A stretch of 64,000 nt of DNA from an uncultured Lachnospiraceae bacterium (GTDB taxonomy: Bacteria > Bacillota > Clostridia > Lachnospirales > Lachnospiraceae). The DNA is taken from positions 48,319 through 112,318 of the forward strand of contig CAJUJY010000004.1 in assembly GCA_910586555.1 (NCBI GenBank), read 5' to 3'. A program made the position numbers and the translations under genes. Below are positions 26,953 to 35,087 of the stretch, piece after piece. How positions within the stretch are numbered: position 1 is the first letter of the stretch; each line of letters opens with the position of its first letter. The notes below the pieces were generated by a model, which saw nothing but the letters and a program-made list of their open reading frames with translations, made no database searches and was not told where the DNA came from.

Positions 26953-27232
26953 ATTTAACCCCTTTTCTGCGCTACTATCTGCGCATTTACAAATTTAAAT
27001 TATTAAAAAAGCCAAGCTCTTTCTGGCAGGATTTAAACAGCCAGGCAGCAATAAAGGCTGAAGATATCCACTTGACTTACACAAAAAAATTGTATAATAT
27101 AAAACAGCGGTTACTATAAAAGCCAGCCAGTATCTTCCATCTGATATATAATATTAAAATTTGTTAAATTGGTTATTGGTTTTTGTTAAATTTATAATTT
27201 TTTAACCCCATTAACCAGAAAAAGGAGAAAAT

Positions 27233-27733
27233 ATGTTTTATGAAATGAGAAGAAAACGCCAGTTATTAACATTAGATGAATGTAATAATATTTTAAAAAA
27301 TGGCACTTCTGGTGTACTTGCCTTGTCTGGCGGTGACAGCTTTCCATATGCTGTACCATTAAGTTATGTATACAGTGGCAGTTCTATTTACTTCCACAGC
27401 GCATTAACAGGACATAAAACCAGCTTAATACAGAAATTTCCTAAAGCTTCTTTTTGTGTTATAGGAAGTGATAATGTAATGCCTCTGGAATATACTACAT
27501 ATTTTAGCAGTGTAATTGTATTTGGGGAAATACATATAGTAGAAGATAAAGATAAAAAAATGGCAGCAATAAAAGAACTTGCTGTTAAATATGCACCTTT
27601 AGAAGAAGAAAATAAAATGCAGTCTGTTATTAATAATGAATGGGAACGCTTTTGTATAATTGAGCTTGCAATAAAGCATATAAGCGGTAAAAAAGCAAAA
27701 GAACTTATTAACCCTGGCAACATAAAAAAATAA
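27233..27733 (+). CDS. Pyridoxamine 5'-phosphate oxidase family flavoprotein (NimA-like)
   Basis: The 166-residue protein starts MFYEMRRKRQLLTLDECNNI, the typical N-terminus of the FMN-binding split-barrel family that includes nitroimidazole-resistance protein NimA. The motif GVLALSGGDSFPYAVPLSYV and the conserved YFHSALTGHK are present. It probably reduces a small molecule using FMN; a role in drug resistance cannot be claimed. AAAGGAG precedes the ATG and TTGGTT/TATAAT with an 18-base gap lies upstream. Its stop codon touches the end of the opposing tRNA-Gly. Confidence 0.9.
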   Translation: MFYEMRRKRQLLTLDECNNILKNGTSGVLALSGGDSFPYAVPLSYVYSGSSIYFHSALTGHKTSLIQKFPKASFCVIGSDNVMPLEYTTYFSSVIVFGEIHIVEDKDKKMAAIKELAVKYAPLEEENKMQSVINNEWERFCIIELAIKHISGKKAKELINPGNIKK

Positions 27734-27804
27734 GCACGAGACGGGATTCGAACCCGCGGCCCCCGCCTTGGCAAGGCGGTACTCCACCACTGAGCCACTC
27801 GTGC
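27733..27804 (-). tRNA. tRNA-Gly (GCC), copy 1
   Basis: The minus strand folds as a complete cloverleaf with acceptor GCACGAG/CTCGTGC, anticodon loop TTGCCAA (anticodon GCC) and T-loop GGTTCGAATCC. CCA is not encoded. The gene is identical in its body to the copy at 27978-28049. Confidence 0.97.
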
Positions 27805-27977
27805 ATATATAATATATAATATAATTACACAACTATATACTTACATTATATAATTATAAAATGCCAGCAGCTTTAAATGTACCATAAATAATATAAAACT
27901 GTAACTGTCTTAACACTGGCAGAAAAATATATAATTAAAATATATAATTGTAAGCTTCCAGGTAATCCCAGAAAGCA

Positions 27978-28049
27978 AGCACGAGACGGGATTCGAACCC
28001 GCGGCCCCCGCCTTGGCAAGGCGGTACTCCACCACTGAGCCACTCGTGC
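27978..28049 (-). tRNA. tRNA-Gly (GCC), copy 2
   Basis: It has the same 72-nt sequence as copy 1, including anticodon GCC, about 170 bases upstream of it on the minus strand. The two probably come from a local duplication and may share a transcript. Confidence 0.97.
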
Positions 28050-28054
28050 AAATT

Positions 28055-28085
28055 GTATCGTGCTTGTTTCCCACAAGCACGATAC
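28055..28085. repeat. Perfect 13-bp hairpin upstream of the tRNA-Gly pair
   Basis: GTATCGTGCTTGT and its exact complement flank a five-base loop. No T-run follows on the minus strand. The stem contains the tRNA end motif GCACGA. It may end transcription from the DUF4317 gene or be a processing signal. Confidence 0.6.
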
Positions 28086-28170
28086 ATATATTACAACATA
28101 AATCTGGTTCTGTCAATAACTTTTTCTAAATATTTGCAATTTTTTTATTTTGCGTTTTATCTTCCTGCAT

Positions 28171-28809
28171 TTATAAATCCTGGCTGCATTTTAATATACT
28201 AGCAGCAAGTTCTGTATGTGGGTTACTGGCATCTGCATTATATACAGCAATATGGTGTATATCACTGCTTCTGCCTGTAAATGCCGGGAACAAAAAGCCG
28301 CTTTCCGGCTCTCCTGGTTCAAAACCACCTGTAAGCGGGCATATTGCACATATAATATAATTATAAACCTCTTCAGATTCACCAAGCCGTTCTTTATCTG
28401 CTGCCTTAACTGGCACATCATAACAGTCATGGAATACAAATATAGCATAATCTTTATTAGTTTTATAATGCTTTGCCACTAAATCATAGAAAACTTCCAT
28501 AAGTGCATCATTTTTAAGCCCACAGTCTTTCATGCCCATTAAAAGCTGCCATGTACTTCCATTTACCTCGTTCTGTTTTCTAAAGCCATAACCCTTAAGG
28601 TTAATATTAGTAGCTGAAAAAGGGACTGCCTTGGCAAGTTTTAAATTATCCTCTTTTTCTTTTAACTTTAAATCCAGGAAATGTATATTAAAAGTACCAT
28701 CATTTCCACCATCTTTATTTATGTAACACCCTGCAATCCTTGTAAAAGAATTTCTTTTAACAGTCATGCGCCTTGTAAGTTCCAGCATATCTTCCCTGTC
28801 AATTATCAT
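28171..28809 (-). CDS. DUF4317 family protein, probably C-terminally truncated
   Basis: The 212-residue protein starts MIIDREDMLELTRRMTVKRN and continues with INKDGGNDGTFNIHFLDLK, typical of DUF4317, a clostridial family of unknown function. Family members I recall are nearly twice as long and continue after the NPHTEL motif; here the frame stops after CSQDL. No continuation is evident downstream. GGAGAG precedes the ATG. It may be a truncated remnant beside the tRNA pair. Confidence 0.7.
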   Translation of the reverse strand: MIIDREDMLELTRRMTVKRNSFTRIAGCYINKDGGNDGTFNIHFLDLKLKEKEDNLKLAKAVPFSATNINLKGYGFRKQNEVNGSTWQLLMGMKDCGLKNDALMEVFYDLVAKHYKTNKDYAIFVFHDCYDVPVKAADKERLGESEEVYNYIICAICPLTGGFEPGEPESGFLFPAFTGRSSDIHHIAVYNADASNPHTELAASILKCSQDL

Positions 28810-28982
28810 TTTCTCTCCATTCCTGCCAGTGCAGTTTATTAATGTTATATATAATAAGTACATCTGCCACACACAATCCCAAGTTATTTTATTAACTATA
28901 CCACTTTCACATTTATTTTTCCATAGTAAAATACAATAATCTTATGGCTGTTTCATAAATTTTTAATTGTGTATGAACAAAA

Positions 28983-29835
28983 GATAATTTATAGTTATCT
29001 ATGGTTTGTTTTAAAGGGTTTGTATATATAGAAGTTTTTATGCCCTGGCAGTTCCAAAGTGTCCCATGGACAGCCCGCTTGCGCTTGGACTTACACGCAG
29101 CGGTGCATAAAGCCCTTATGCTTCAAAGAAAAAACTTCTTTGAAGCATTTAAGACAGGGCTTAAACACCGGCGGTTGCGTACATCTGTCCATTGGAAGCA
29201 CATTTGGAACTTGCCAGGTAATATACGTTTTGGCAGCTTATATAAATATTTCCTGTGGATTTATCTGGTTTAATGGCATTAAATAAATCCCCCACTTTTT
29301 AAGCGGTGGGTTTGGTTTACCAGGGCTTACTTAGTCTGGCAGGAGTTCAAGCTCCTGCCAGACTGCCGCAAAGCGGCAATGAGGTTGTTTTGCAAGTGGG
29401 CAAGTAGCCAATGCCTGCTTGCAGGCGAAGCGGATTGTGAATATCCGCTTGACTGGCATTGTGCTACACTTGCACATATAACAGTGCTTAATAACGGTGC
29501 AAAAGTATCTTTTACATGGAATATAAAGGTCTTCCAGATAAATATAAAATTTTATCAAAAAGTTAAAATACAAGCAAGAAAACTTTTAATTCCCACGGAA
29601 CGTAGTAACATGCAGACAGTTTTATATATTTTCTGTAAAAGGCACTATAGCGCCACCAGTGCCTGGGTCTGGTAGTTTTACAGACCCTATGCACTGCTAA
29701 CACTATATATAGTGTTGCGCGCCTATCGTAATGGGAACGTGCCTGCTACAGAAAATATATAAAACTGTTGCATGTATACAACCTTTAGTACATACAAAAA
29801 TACAAAAACCCAATACAGGATAACTATAAATTATC
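28983..29835 (+). repeat. Large structured repeat, copy B, with nested insertion (candidate non-coding RNA or mobile palindromic element)
   Basis: This is the second copy of element A, in the other orientation, bounded by GATAATTTATAGTTATC and its reverse complement. The shared parts are the CTTCAAAGAA hairpin, the CGCTTGGAC and ACGC loop segments, the CCGGCGG..CGTACA segment, AATATACGTTTTGGCAG and the long terminal hairpin. Helices have changed together: GGACAG/CTGTCC (29068-29073 with 29185-29190) where A has GGCAAC/GTTGCC, AGCCCT/AGGGCT where A has AACCTG/CAGGTT, and CGGTG/CACCG where A has GGCG/CGCC. A hairpin repeat is inserted at 29281-29453, and about 80 extra bases with further stems (for example AACACTATATATAGTGTT) extend the terminal arm near 29650-29730. 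It fills most of 28810-29965. Confidence 0.75.
29281..29453 (-). repeat. Nested-hairpin repeat, copy 4, inserted in element B
   Basis: This copy starts AAATAAATCCCCCACTTTTT and ends GTGAATATCCGCTTGAC, with the usual internal stems. It is flanked on both sides by TGGCATT (29274-29280 and 29454-29460), while element A has a single TGGCATT at the matching place, so it is an insertion relative to A. Confidence 0.85.
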
Positions 29836-29857
29836 CCTTATTTATCCACAATCCATT

Positions 29858-29965
29858 GTGAACTACCCCCACTTAATAGAAGTGTGGGCTTCCTAGCCAA
29901 TACACCTGCTGGTGCAAGTTTACCTAGGCTATCAAGGTTATTCCAACCTCTAAGTAATACCACTT
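29858..29965 (-). ncRNA. Probable TnpB guide RNA (omega/reRNA) 3' region
   Basis: The sequence after the tnpB stop is compact and has the hairpin-rich form of TnpB-associated guide RNAs, which usually overlap the tnpB 3' end and use the sequence just beyond the element as guide. Here the guide would begin AATGGATTGTGGATAAATAA at 29857 downward and run toward the end of element B. The assignment follows from the known TnpB family arrangement; transcription is not shown. Confidence 0.5.
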
Positions 29966-31039
29966 TTATATGGCTAGTTTTAGCAAGTTATAACTTGCGT
30001 TCATATCTCTGTCATGTTCTGTATTGCAACATGGACATTTCCATGCTCTAAGACCTAAGTTTTTAACATCTGCGTTCTTATATCCACATACATGGCATAG
30101 CTGGCTGCTAGCATAATTACCAGGTGCTATAATCAATTCTCTGCCATACCATTGTGCTTTATAAGTCAATAATGTCCTAAACTCATACCATGATACTTCT
30201 GATATTGCTTTAGCCAGTTTATGGTTTTTAACCATATTGCTTACTTTTAAGTCCTCTATAACTAGTACTTGGTTTTCGTTTATTAGTTTTGCAGACAACT
30301 TATGTAAGAAATCTTTTCTTTGGTTAGTTAATTTCTCATATGCCTTAGCTAACTTTAATCTTGCTTTATCTCTATTGCTACTACCTTTTTGCTTTCTTGA
30401 CAGACTTCTTTGTAAGAACTTTATGCATTTCTCTGTACTTCTTAGAAATTTAGGATTAGGTACTCTGTATCCATCACTACATATAGTAAATTCTTTTAGA
30501 CCTAAGTCAATCCCAACTTTATTATCTCTTTTAGGTAATGGTTTTATATCAATATCTACTAGTATTGAAATATAATACTTATTGGTTTTTGTTTTAGATA
30601 TAGTACAGCTTTTAATTTCTCCTACAAAATTTCTATGCTGTTTTATCCTTATCTTAGTTTTTAACTTAGGTACTTTGATATATCCGTTTTCAATATATAC
30701 TGTACCTTTTTGGTTATTAGTAGTATAGCTGTTGCTGCTTTTCTTCTTAGATTTGAATTTTGGAAATCCTGCTTTTGTATCTCTAAAAAAGTTTTTATAA
30801 GCTTTATCTAAATTCATTTGAGCATTTGCAAGTGCAAGGCTGTCCACTTCTTTTAACCATTCATATTCCTTTTTGTATTGGCTGGGTGTATTCTTTAACA
30901 TTTTTTTAGTTTCTTTGTAATATTCTATCTTATCACCTAACATTTTGTTGTAGATAAATCTAGCACAGCCAATAGTTTTATTTATAAATTCTATTTGTTC
31001 TTTATCTGGGTAAAGTCTATACTTATAAGCTTTTAACAT
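29966..31039 (-). CDS. tnpB: RNA-guided endonuclease TnpB (IS200/IS605 OrfB)
   Basis: TnpB is the RNA-guided DNA nuclease of IS200/IS605 elements and a relative of Cas12. The 357-residue protein starts MLKAYKYRLYPDKEQIEFIN. The RuvC triad is complete: Asp178 in VGIDLGLKEF, Glu262 in LVIEDLKVSN and Asp345 in HDRDMNAS. The zinc finger has Cys315, Cys318, Cys335 and Cys338. Nothing suggests decay. The start was placed at MLKAYK, the family N-terminus, rather than seven codons upstream. No tnpA accompanies it. Confidence 0.95.
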   Translation of the reverse strand: MLKAYKYRLYPDKEQIEFINKTIGCARFIYNKMLGDKIEYYKETKKMLKNTPSQYKKEYEWLKEVDSLALANAQMNLDKAYKNFFRDTKAGFPKFKSKKKSSNSYTTNNQKGTVYIENGYIKVPKLKTKIRIKQHRNFVGEIKSCTISKTKTNKYYISILVDIDIKPLPKRDNKVGIDLGLKEFTICSDGYRVPNPKFLRSTEKCIKFLQRSLSRKQKGSSNRDKARLKLAKAYEKLTNQRKDFLHKLSAKLINENQVLVIEDLKVSNMVKNHKLAKAISEVSWYEFRTLLTYKAQWYGRELIIAPGNYASSQLCHVCGYKNADVKNLGLRAWKCPCCNTEHDRDMNASYNLLKLAI

Positions 31040-31149
31040 AATTACTATCTCTCTTTGCAATATATAATATTATATCACATTATATAATCTGCGTCAATAG
31101 TTATATCATTTTATACTGCAATATATAATAAATAAAAGGAGAAATAATT

Positions 31150-31317
31150 ATGGTACTAAAAAATAGAGAAGGAATACCAACTACACTACCACTAAACCTG
31201 CTAAGTGAACTAAGGGAATACTCTAATACAAGCATGATACCAATAACTAAGATTATAGAGTTGGCTCTACGTAAATATTTAGACAGTATCAAGAAACGCA
31301 ATTCATCTCCCACTTAA
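31150..31317 (+). CDS. Small ribbon-helix-helix-like protein of the tnpB element
   Basis: A 55-residue frame starting MVLKNREGIPTTLPLNLLSE has a good AAAAGGAG Shine-Dalgarno and is divergent from tnpB. The segment LPLNLLSELREYSNTSMIPI then ITKIIELALRKYL matches the short strand, helix, turn and helix of ribbon-helix-helix DNA-binding proteins, which are known companions of TnpB elements. It may repress tnpB. Its end runs into the left-end hairpin of the element. Confidence 0.7.
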   Translation: MVLKNREGIPTTLPLNLLSELREYSNTSMIPITKIIELALRKYLDSIKKRNSSPT

Positions 31318-31424
31318 AGAAGCGGGAGAATTCTTGCTGTTTTTAGTTAAAAAGTTTATGCATGTATTTATATGTATTATGTAACATATATTTATAAAAT
31401 ATATTTATTTAAGGAATTATAATT

Positions 31425-32654
31425 ATGCATGGCAAGACCGCTTTTTATGCACGTATTTCTAAGGCAGATAAACATAATAATCCTGTAAGCAACAGTATTA
31501 ACGGCCAGTTAAACCTGCTTTATGCTGCTGCTGCCCTGTTTCCTGCTGATGGGGGTAATGGTTTTATGGAAAGGGACAGCATACAGATTTATATTGATGA
31601 TGGTTACAGTGGCAGAAGCAGCCTGCGCCCGGCTTTCCGGAAAATGGTTGCAAAGGCTGTACTTGGTGAAGTTAATACTATATTTGTTAAGGATTTTTCC
31701 CGTTTTAGCAGGGAGCATATTTTAATGTCGGAATTTCTTGAACAAATATTTCCTTTATATGGTGTAAGATTTATTTCTGTAACTGACTGCTACGACAGCG
31801 CTAAAGACAGCCCTGGGCTTGTTTCTTCTTTTAAAAGCCTTTTTAATGAATACTACTGTAAAGATATTTCCCATAAAGTAAAAAGTGTACTGGCTGCTAA
31901 AAAAGAAGCTGGCAGTTACTGTATTGCAAATTTACCCTTTGGGTATATTAAAGTTTCTGGCAAAGATGGCATTATAATAGAAACAAATGAAGAAGAGGCT
32001 TTAATAGTGCAGAAGATTTTCACCCTTGCCGCAGAGGGATTTAACTGTCGTGAAATTGCTGGTATATTAAATAATGAAAATTGTTTTGCTGGAAGAAAGT
32101 ATTCAGAATGGGCTCCTTCTTATGTATGGTCTGTAATTAATAACCCGTTTTATACAGGGCTTAAAGTATGGCATAAATATGAATCAGGCACAAAGCTTCC
32201 AAAAAATTGCTGGAGGACTTCGGAAGGAAAACATAAAGCAATTATCCCTGTCTGGCTTTATAATAAAGCTAATAAAGAAAACAGGCGCGCAAGTTCCAAA
32301 AAGGGCAGACGCCATATTTTCCATGGAATTACTAAATGCAAAACCTGCCATAAAGCATTATGCTCTGGCAGAAGGAAAAAAGAATTTCTGTGCTGTAACC
32401 ACTGTGGTTCTGGTGAAATTAAAAAAATCCAGACAGATACCCTTTTTAAAATCTGCCTGGAAAAAATAAATAATGAACTTTTAAATTGTAATTGTAATAC
32501 CAATGACTGGCAGGATTTAATCCACCCTTCAAAATATAACAAGGATTGCAGCCCGTTTTATAAAGAACTTCTGTTACATAGTTTTATTAAAAAAATTGAA
32601 ATAGGAAACAATTATGATATTGATATTTACTGGAACTTCATCAATAAACCTTAA
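31425..32654 (+). CDS. Large serine recombinase (site-specific integrase type)
   Basis: The 409-residue protein begins with the resolvase domain (FYARISKAD with the catalytic Ser12; later VKDFSRFSREHILMSEFLEQ), then the recombinase domain (about residues 165-265, PFGYIKVSGKDG, NNPFYTGLKVWHK) and a zinc ribbon (CKTCHKALCSGRR and CCNHCG near 303-327). The C-terminal coiled-coil part is short. No attachment sites, phage genes or conjugation genes are adjacent. It may be a remnant of a lost mobile element or an invertase-like enzyme. The Shine-Dalgarno is weak. Confidence 0.9.
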   Translation: MHGKTAFYARISKADKHNNPVSNSINGQLNLLYAAAALFPADGGNGFMERDSIQIYIDDGYSGRSSLRPAFRKMVAKAVLGEVNTIFVKDFSRFSREHILMSEFLEQIFPLYGVRFISVTDCYDSAKDSPGLVSSFKSLFNEYYCKDISHKVKSVLAAKKEAGSYCIANLPFGYIKVSGKDGIIIETNEEEALIVQKIFTLAAEGFNCREIAGILNNENCFAGRKYSEWAPSYVWSVINNPFYTGLKVWHKYESGTKLPKNCWRTSEGKHKAIIPVWLYNKANKENRRASSKKGRRHIFHGITKCKTCHKALCSGRRKKEFLCCNHCGSGEIKKIQTDTLFKICLEKINNELLNCNCNTNDWQDLIHPSKYNKDCSPFYKELLLHSFIKKIEIGNNYDIDIYWNFINKP

Positions 32655-32667
32655 AACAAATATTATC

Positions 32668-34086
32668 CTACTCTGCCATTATTACCCTTATTATATTTGT
32701 TGTCCCTGATATTCCAAGCGGCACGCCCGCTGTTATTACTGCAAGGCCGCCTTTTTCTATATATCCGCTTTCCTGTGCCGCTTTCATGGAATTTTTAAAC
32801 AATTCTTCAGTGTCTGTTTCTTCTTTAATCATAACAGGCATTACACCCCATGATAAGCCCATCTGGTAATATGTTTTCTTTGAAGGCGTACACCCTATTA
32901 TTGGTGAATACGGACGGTACCTTGAAATAAGCCGTGCTGTCCCACCTGATTTTGTAATTGTAATTATTGCTGCGGCATTAATATCTATTGCTGTCATACA
33001 TGTTGCATGTGATATTGCATCTGTCACATCTGGCTCATCCATTTTATCAAGCACTTTAAATCTTTTATCATAATTAATATCTTCTTCTGCACATTCTGTT
33101 ATGCTTGTCATGGTCTTTAATGCTTCTACAGGGTAATTTCCGGCAGCAGTTTCACCTGACAGCATTATGGCACTTGTACCATCATATATTGCATTGGCAA
33201 CATCTGTTGCCTCTGCCCTTGTAGGCCTTGGGTTCTTCATCATGGATTCAAGCATCTGTGTTGCAGTAATTACTATTTTATCTGCATTATAAACTTTATG
33301 AATAATTTTTTTCTGGATTACAGGCACTTCCTGTAACGGGATTTCTACACCCATATCACCCCTTGCAATCATTATTCCGTCAGAAACATTAAGTATTTCA
33401 TCTATATTGTCAACACCCTGCCTGTTTTCTATTTTAGAGATAATTTTAATATTATTACAGTTCTTTTCTTCAAATATTTTTCTTATCTGCAATACATCAT
33501 CTGCACTTCTTACAAATGATGCTGCAATATAATCGACATCATTTTCAATGCCAAATATTATATCAAGCCTGTCTTTTTCACTAATATATGGCATGCTTAT
33601 ATTAACATTAGGTACATTTACCCCCTTATGGTCTGATACAGTCCCCCCGTTAAGTATACGGCAGACAATATCTGTATCTGTAACTTCTTCAGCTTCCATT
33701 TTAATAAGCCCGTCATCAATAAGTATAATTGTACCCTTGCTTACATCCCCTGGAAGCCCCTTGTATGTTATGGAAACTATATCCTTTGTGCCTTCCACTT
33801 CCCTTGATGTAAGTGTAAAAAGTTCCCCTTCACAAAGTTCTGCTTTTCCTTCAATGAAGTTGCCAAGCCTTATTTCCGGGCCGCTTGTATCAAGAAGTAT
33901 TGCAACAGGAAGGTTTAATTCTTCACGCATTTTCTTCACTTCGTTAATTGTTACAAGATGTGCTTCCCTTGTTCCATGTGAAAAGTTAATCCTTGCGGTA
34001 TTCATGCCATTTAACATAAGTTCACGCAGGATTCCATCTTTCTTAGTTGATGGCCCAAGTGTACATATAATCTTTGTCTTTCTCAT
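32668..34086 (-). CDS. pyk: Pyruvate kinase
   Basis: Pyruvate kinase makes pyruvate and ATP from phosphoenolpyruvate in glycolysis. The 472-residue protein starts MRKTKIICTLGPSTKKDGIL and has the active-site region IMIARGDMGVEIPLQEVPVI and the MLSGETAAGNYPVEAL motif. It is the short form without the extra C-terminal PEP-utiliser domain. GGAGGTTTTAT precedes the start; a 29-codon upstream extension was rejected. The frame ends 13 bases from the stop of the convergent recombinase. Confidence 0.96.
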   Translation of the reverse strand: MRKTKIICTLGPSTKKDGILRELMLNGMNTARINFSHGTREAHLVTINEVKKMREELNLPVAILLDTSGPEIRLGNFIEGKAELCEGELFTLTSREVEGTKDIVSITYKGLPGDVSKGTIILIDDGLIKMEAEEVTDTDIVCRILNGGTVSDHKGVNVPNVNISMPYISEKDRLDIIFGIENDVDYIAASFVRSADDVLQIRKIFEEKNCNNIKIISKIENRQGVDNIDEILNVSDGIMIARGDMGVEIPLQEVPVIQKKIIHKVYNADKIVITATQMLESMMKNPRPTRAEATDVANAIYDGTSAIMLSGETAAGNYPVEALKTMTSITECAEEDINYDKRFKVLDKMDEPDVTDAISHATCMTAIDINAAAIITITKSGGTARLISRYRPYSPIIGCTPSKKTYYQMGLSWGVMPVMIKEETDTEELFKNSMKAAQESGYIEKGGLAVITAGVPLGISGTTNIIRVIMAE

Positions 34087-34208
34087 ATAAAACCTCCATT
34101 TTTGTATTACTTTAATATATATTTGTACCACTGGAAACAACCCCGTTGCTGGTTTTAAAATCCTTATAAACAAAACCTGCTGCTTAAGAAACGTGTGTTT
34201 TAACCTAA

Positions 34209-34390
34209 GTCAAGCGGATATTCGCAATCCGCATTGCCTGCAAGCAGGCATTGGCTACTTGCCCACTTGCAAAACAACCTCATTGCCGCTTTGCGGCAGT
34301 CTGGCAGGAGCTTGAACCCCTGCCAGACTAAGTAAGCCCTGGTAAACCAAACCCACCGCTTAAGAAGCGGGGGACTTACTTAATGAGGTT
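34209..34390 (+). repeat. Nested-hairpin intergenic repeat, copy 5
   Basis: This is a near twin of copy 1, starting GTCAAGCGGATATTCGCAAT and ending GGACTTACTTAATGAGGTT with all internal stems. A further partial stem (CGCTTCTTAAGCGG) follows at about 34411-34424, and a longer imperfect palindrome around AAGCAGCAATAAAG fills part of 34450-34540. Together they account for the gap 34087-34564. Confidence 0.85.
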
Positions 34391-34564
34391 AAACCAGTAC
34401 TTTAAAATTCACGCTTCTTAAGCGGTGGGTTAAATATCTGTGGTATTTTTAACTTTATTGCTGCTTTGCTTATCTGGCACAAGTTTCTGGCAATATTGCA
34501 AAGCAGTGGCAAGGTTACGGATAAGCTTATATTTCCTGGCTGTTATTAATATTTTATACAATAA

Positions 34565-35056
34565 TTATGTAATATATCCAAGCATTCCTTCAATAAACCC
34601 AAGCCCTGTTTTATAAAGCCAGTATACAAGGACTATTGCAAGCAGCCATACTAATATTTTATACATAATATACCCGGTTATAAAATTTTTCTTATGGCTT
34701 GGTGTACTTTTCCTTATTAAAAGTATAAACATATATATAACACCAAATACAGGTATATTAAGCCAGCATATTGTCTGGAACCAGGAACTTGCTTCTGCAA
34801 GGCTTACTTTCCTGTGCCTTCTTACTACTGGTTTTGATATTACAGGAGCTTTGTCATCATATTCCATTTGCCCATTTTCTGGGATAACAACTTTTACTGG
34901 TGTAGTAATCCTTACTGGTTTCCTGTCTGGTTCTTCTATATCAGTAATATCCATATTAAAACTATTAATATCTTTATCCTCCGGCCTGTTATACAGTTCC
35001 AGAACTTCTTCAAGGGACATTCTGCCTTCCTTGCCCTCCTTTTTGTAACCCTCCAT
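34565..35056 (-). CDS. Small membrane protein of unknown function
   Basis: From the start MEGYKKEGKEGRMSLEEVLE, preceded by AGGAGG, the protein has 163 residues: a charged cytoplasmic N-terminal half and two membrane helices (about residues 95-115 and 132-152). No family was recognised. It follows the penicillin-binding protein gene by 31 bases on the same strand, so it may be cotranscribed and act at the cell envelope. Confidence 0.7.
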   Translation of the reverse strand: MEGYKKEGKEGRMSLEEVLELYNRPEDKDINSFNMDITDIEEPDRKPVRITTPVKVVIPENGQMEYDDKAPVISKPVVRRHRKVSLAEASSWFQTICWLNIPVFGVIYMFILLIRKSTPSHKKNFITGYIMYKILVWLLAIVLVYWLYKTGLGFIEGMLGYIT

Positions 35057-35087
35057 AAAAAGCCTCCTCTCTTTAATGCTTGTCTGC

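Larger units (their letters stand above)
29858..31345 (-). mobile_element. IS200/IS605-type element with tnpB only
   Basis: The element consists of tnpB on the minus strand, a divergent small DNA-binding protein gene and hairpin-bearing ends; no Y1 transposase TnpA is present, so it would need one in trans. The right end on the tnpB strand reads into a CCCACACTTC...AAGTGGGGG stem and ends GTTCAC at 29858-29863, a typical right end and guide-RNA 3' end. The left end has a CTCCCGCTTC...GTGGGAG stem near 31306-31330. The exact outer boundary on the left is uncertain. Confidence 0.75.

Noticed and set aside
31425..34086. Prophage or integrative element around the serine recombinase
   Set aside because: No structural, replication, conjugation or cargo genes flank it; pyruvate kinase follows at once.
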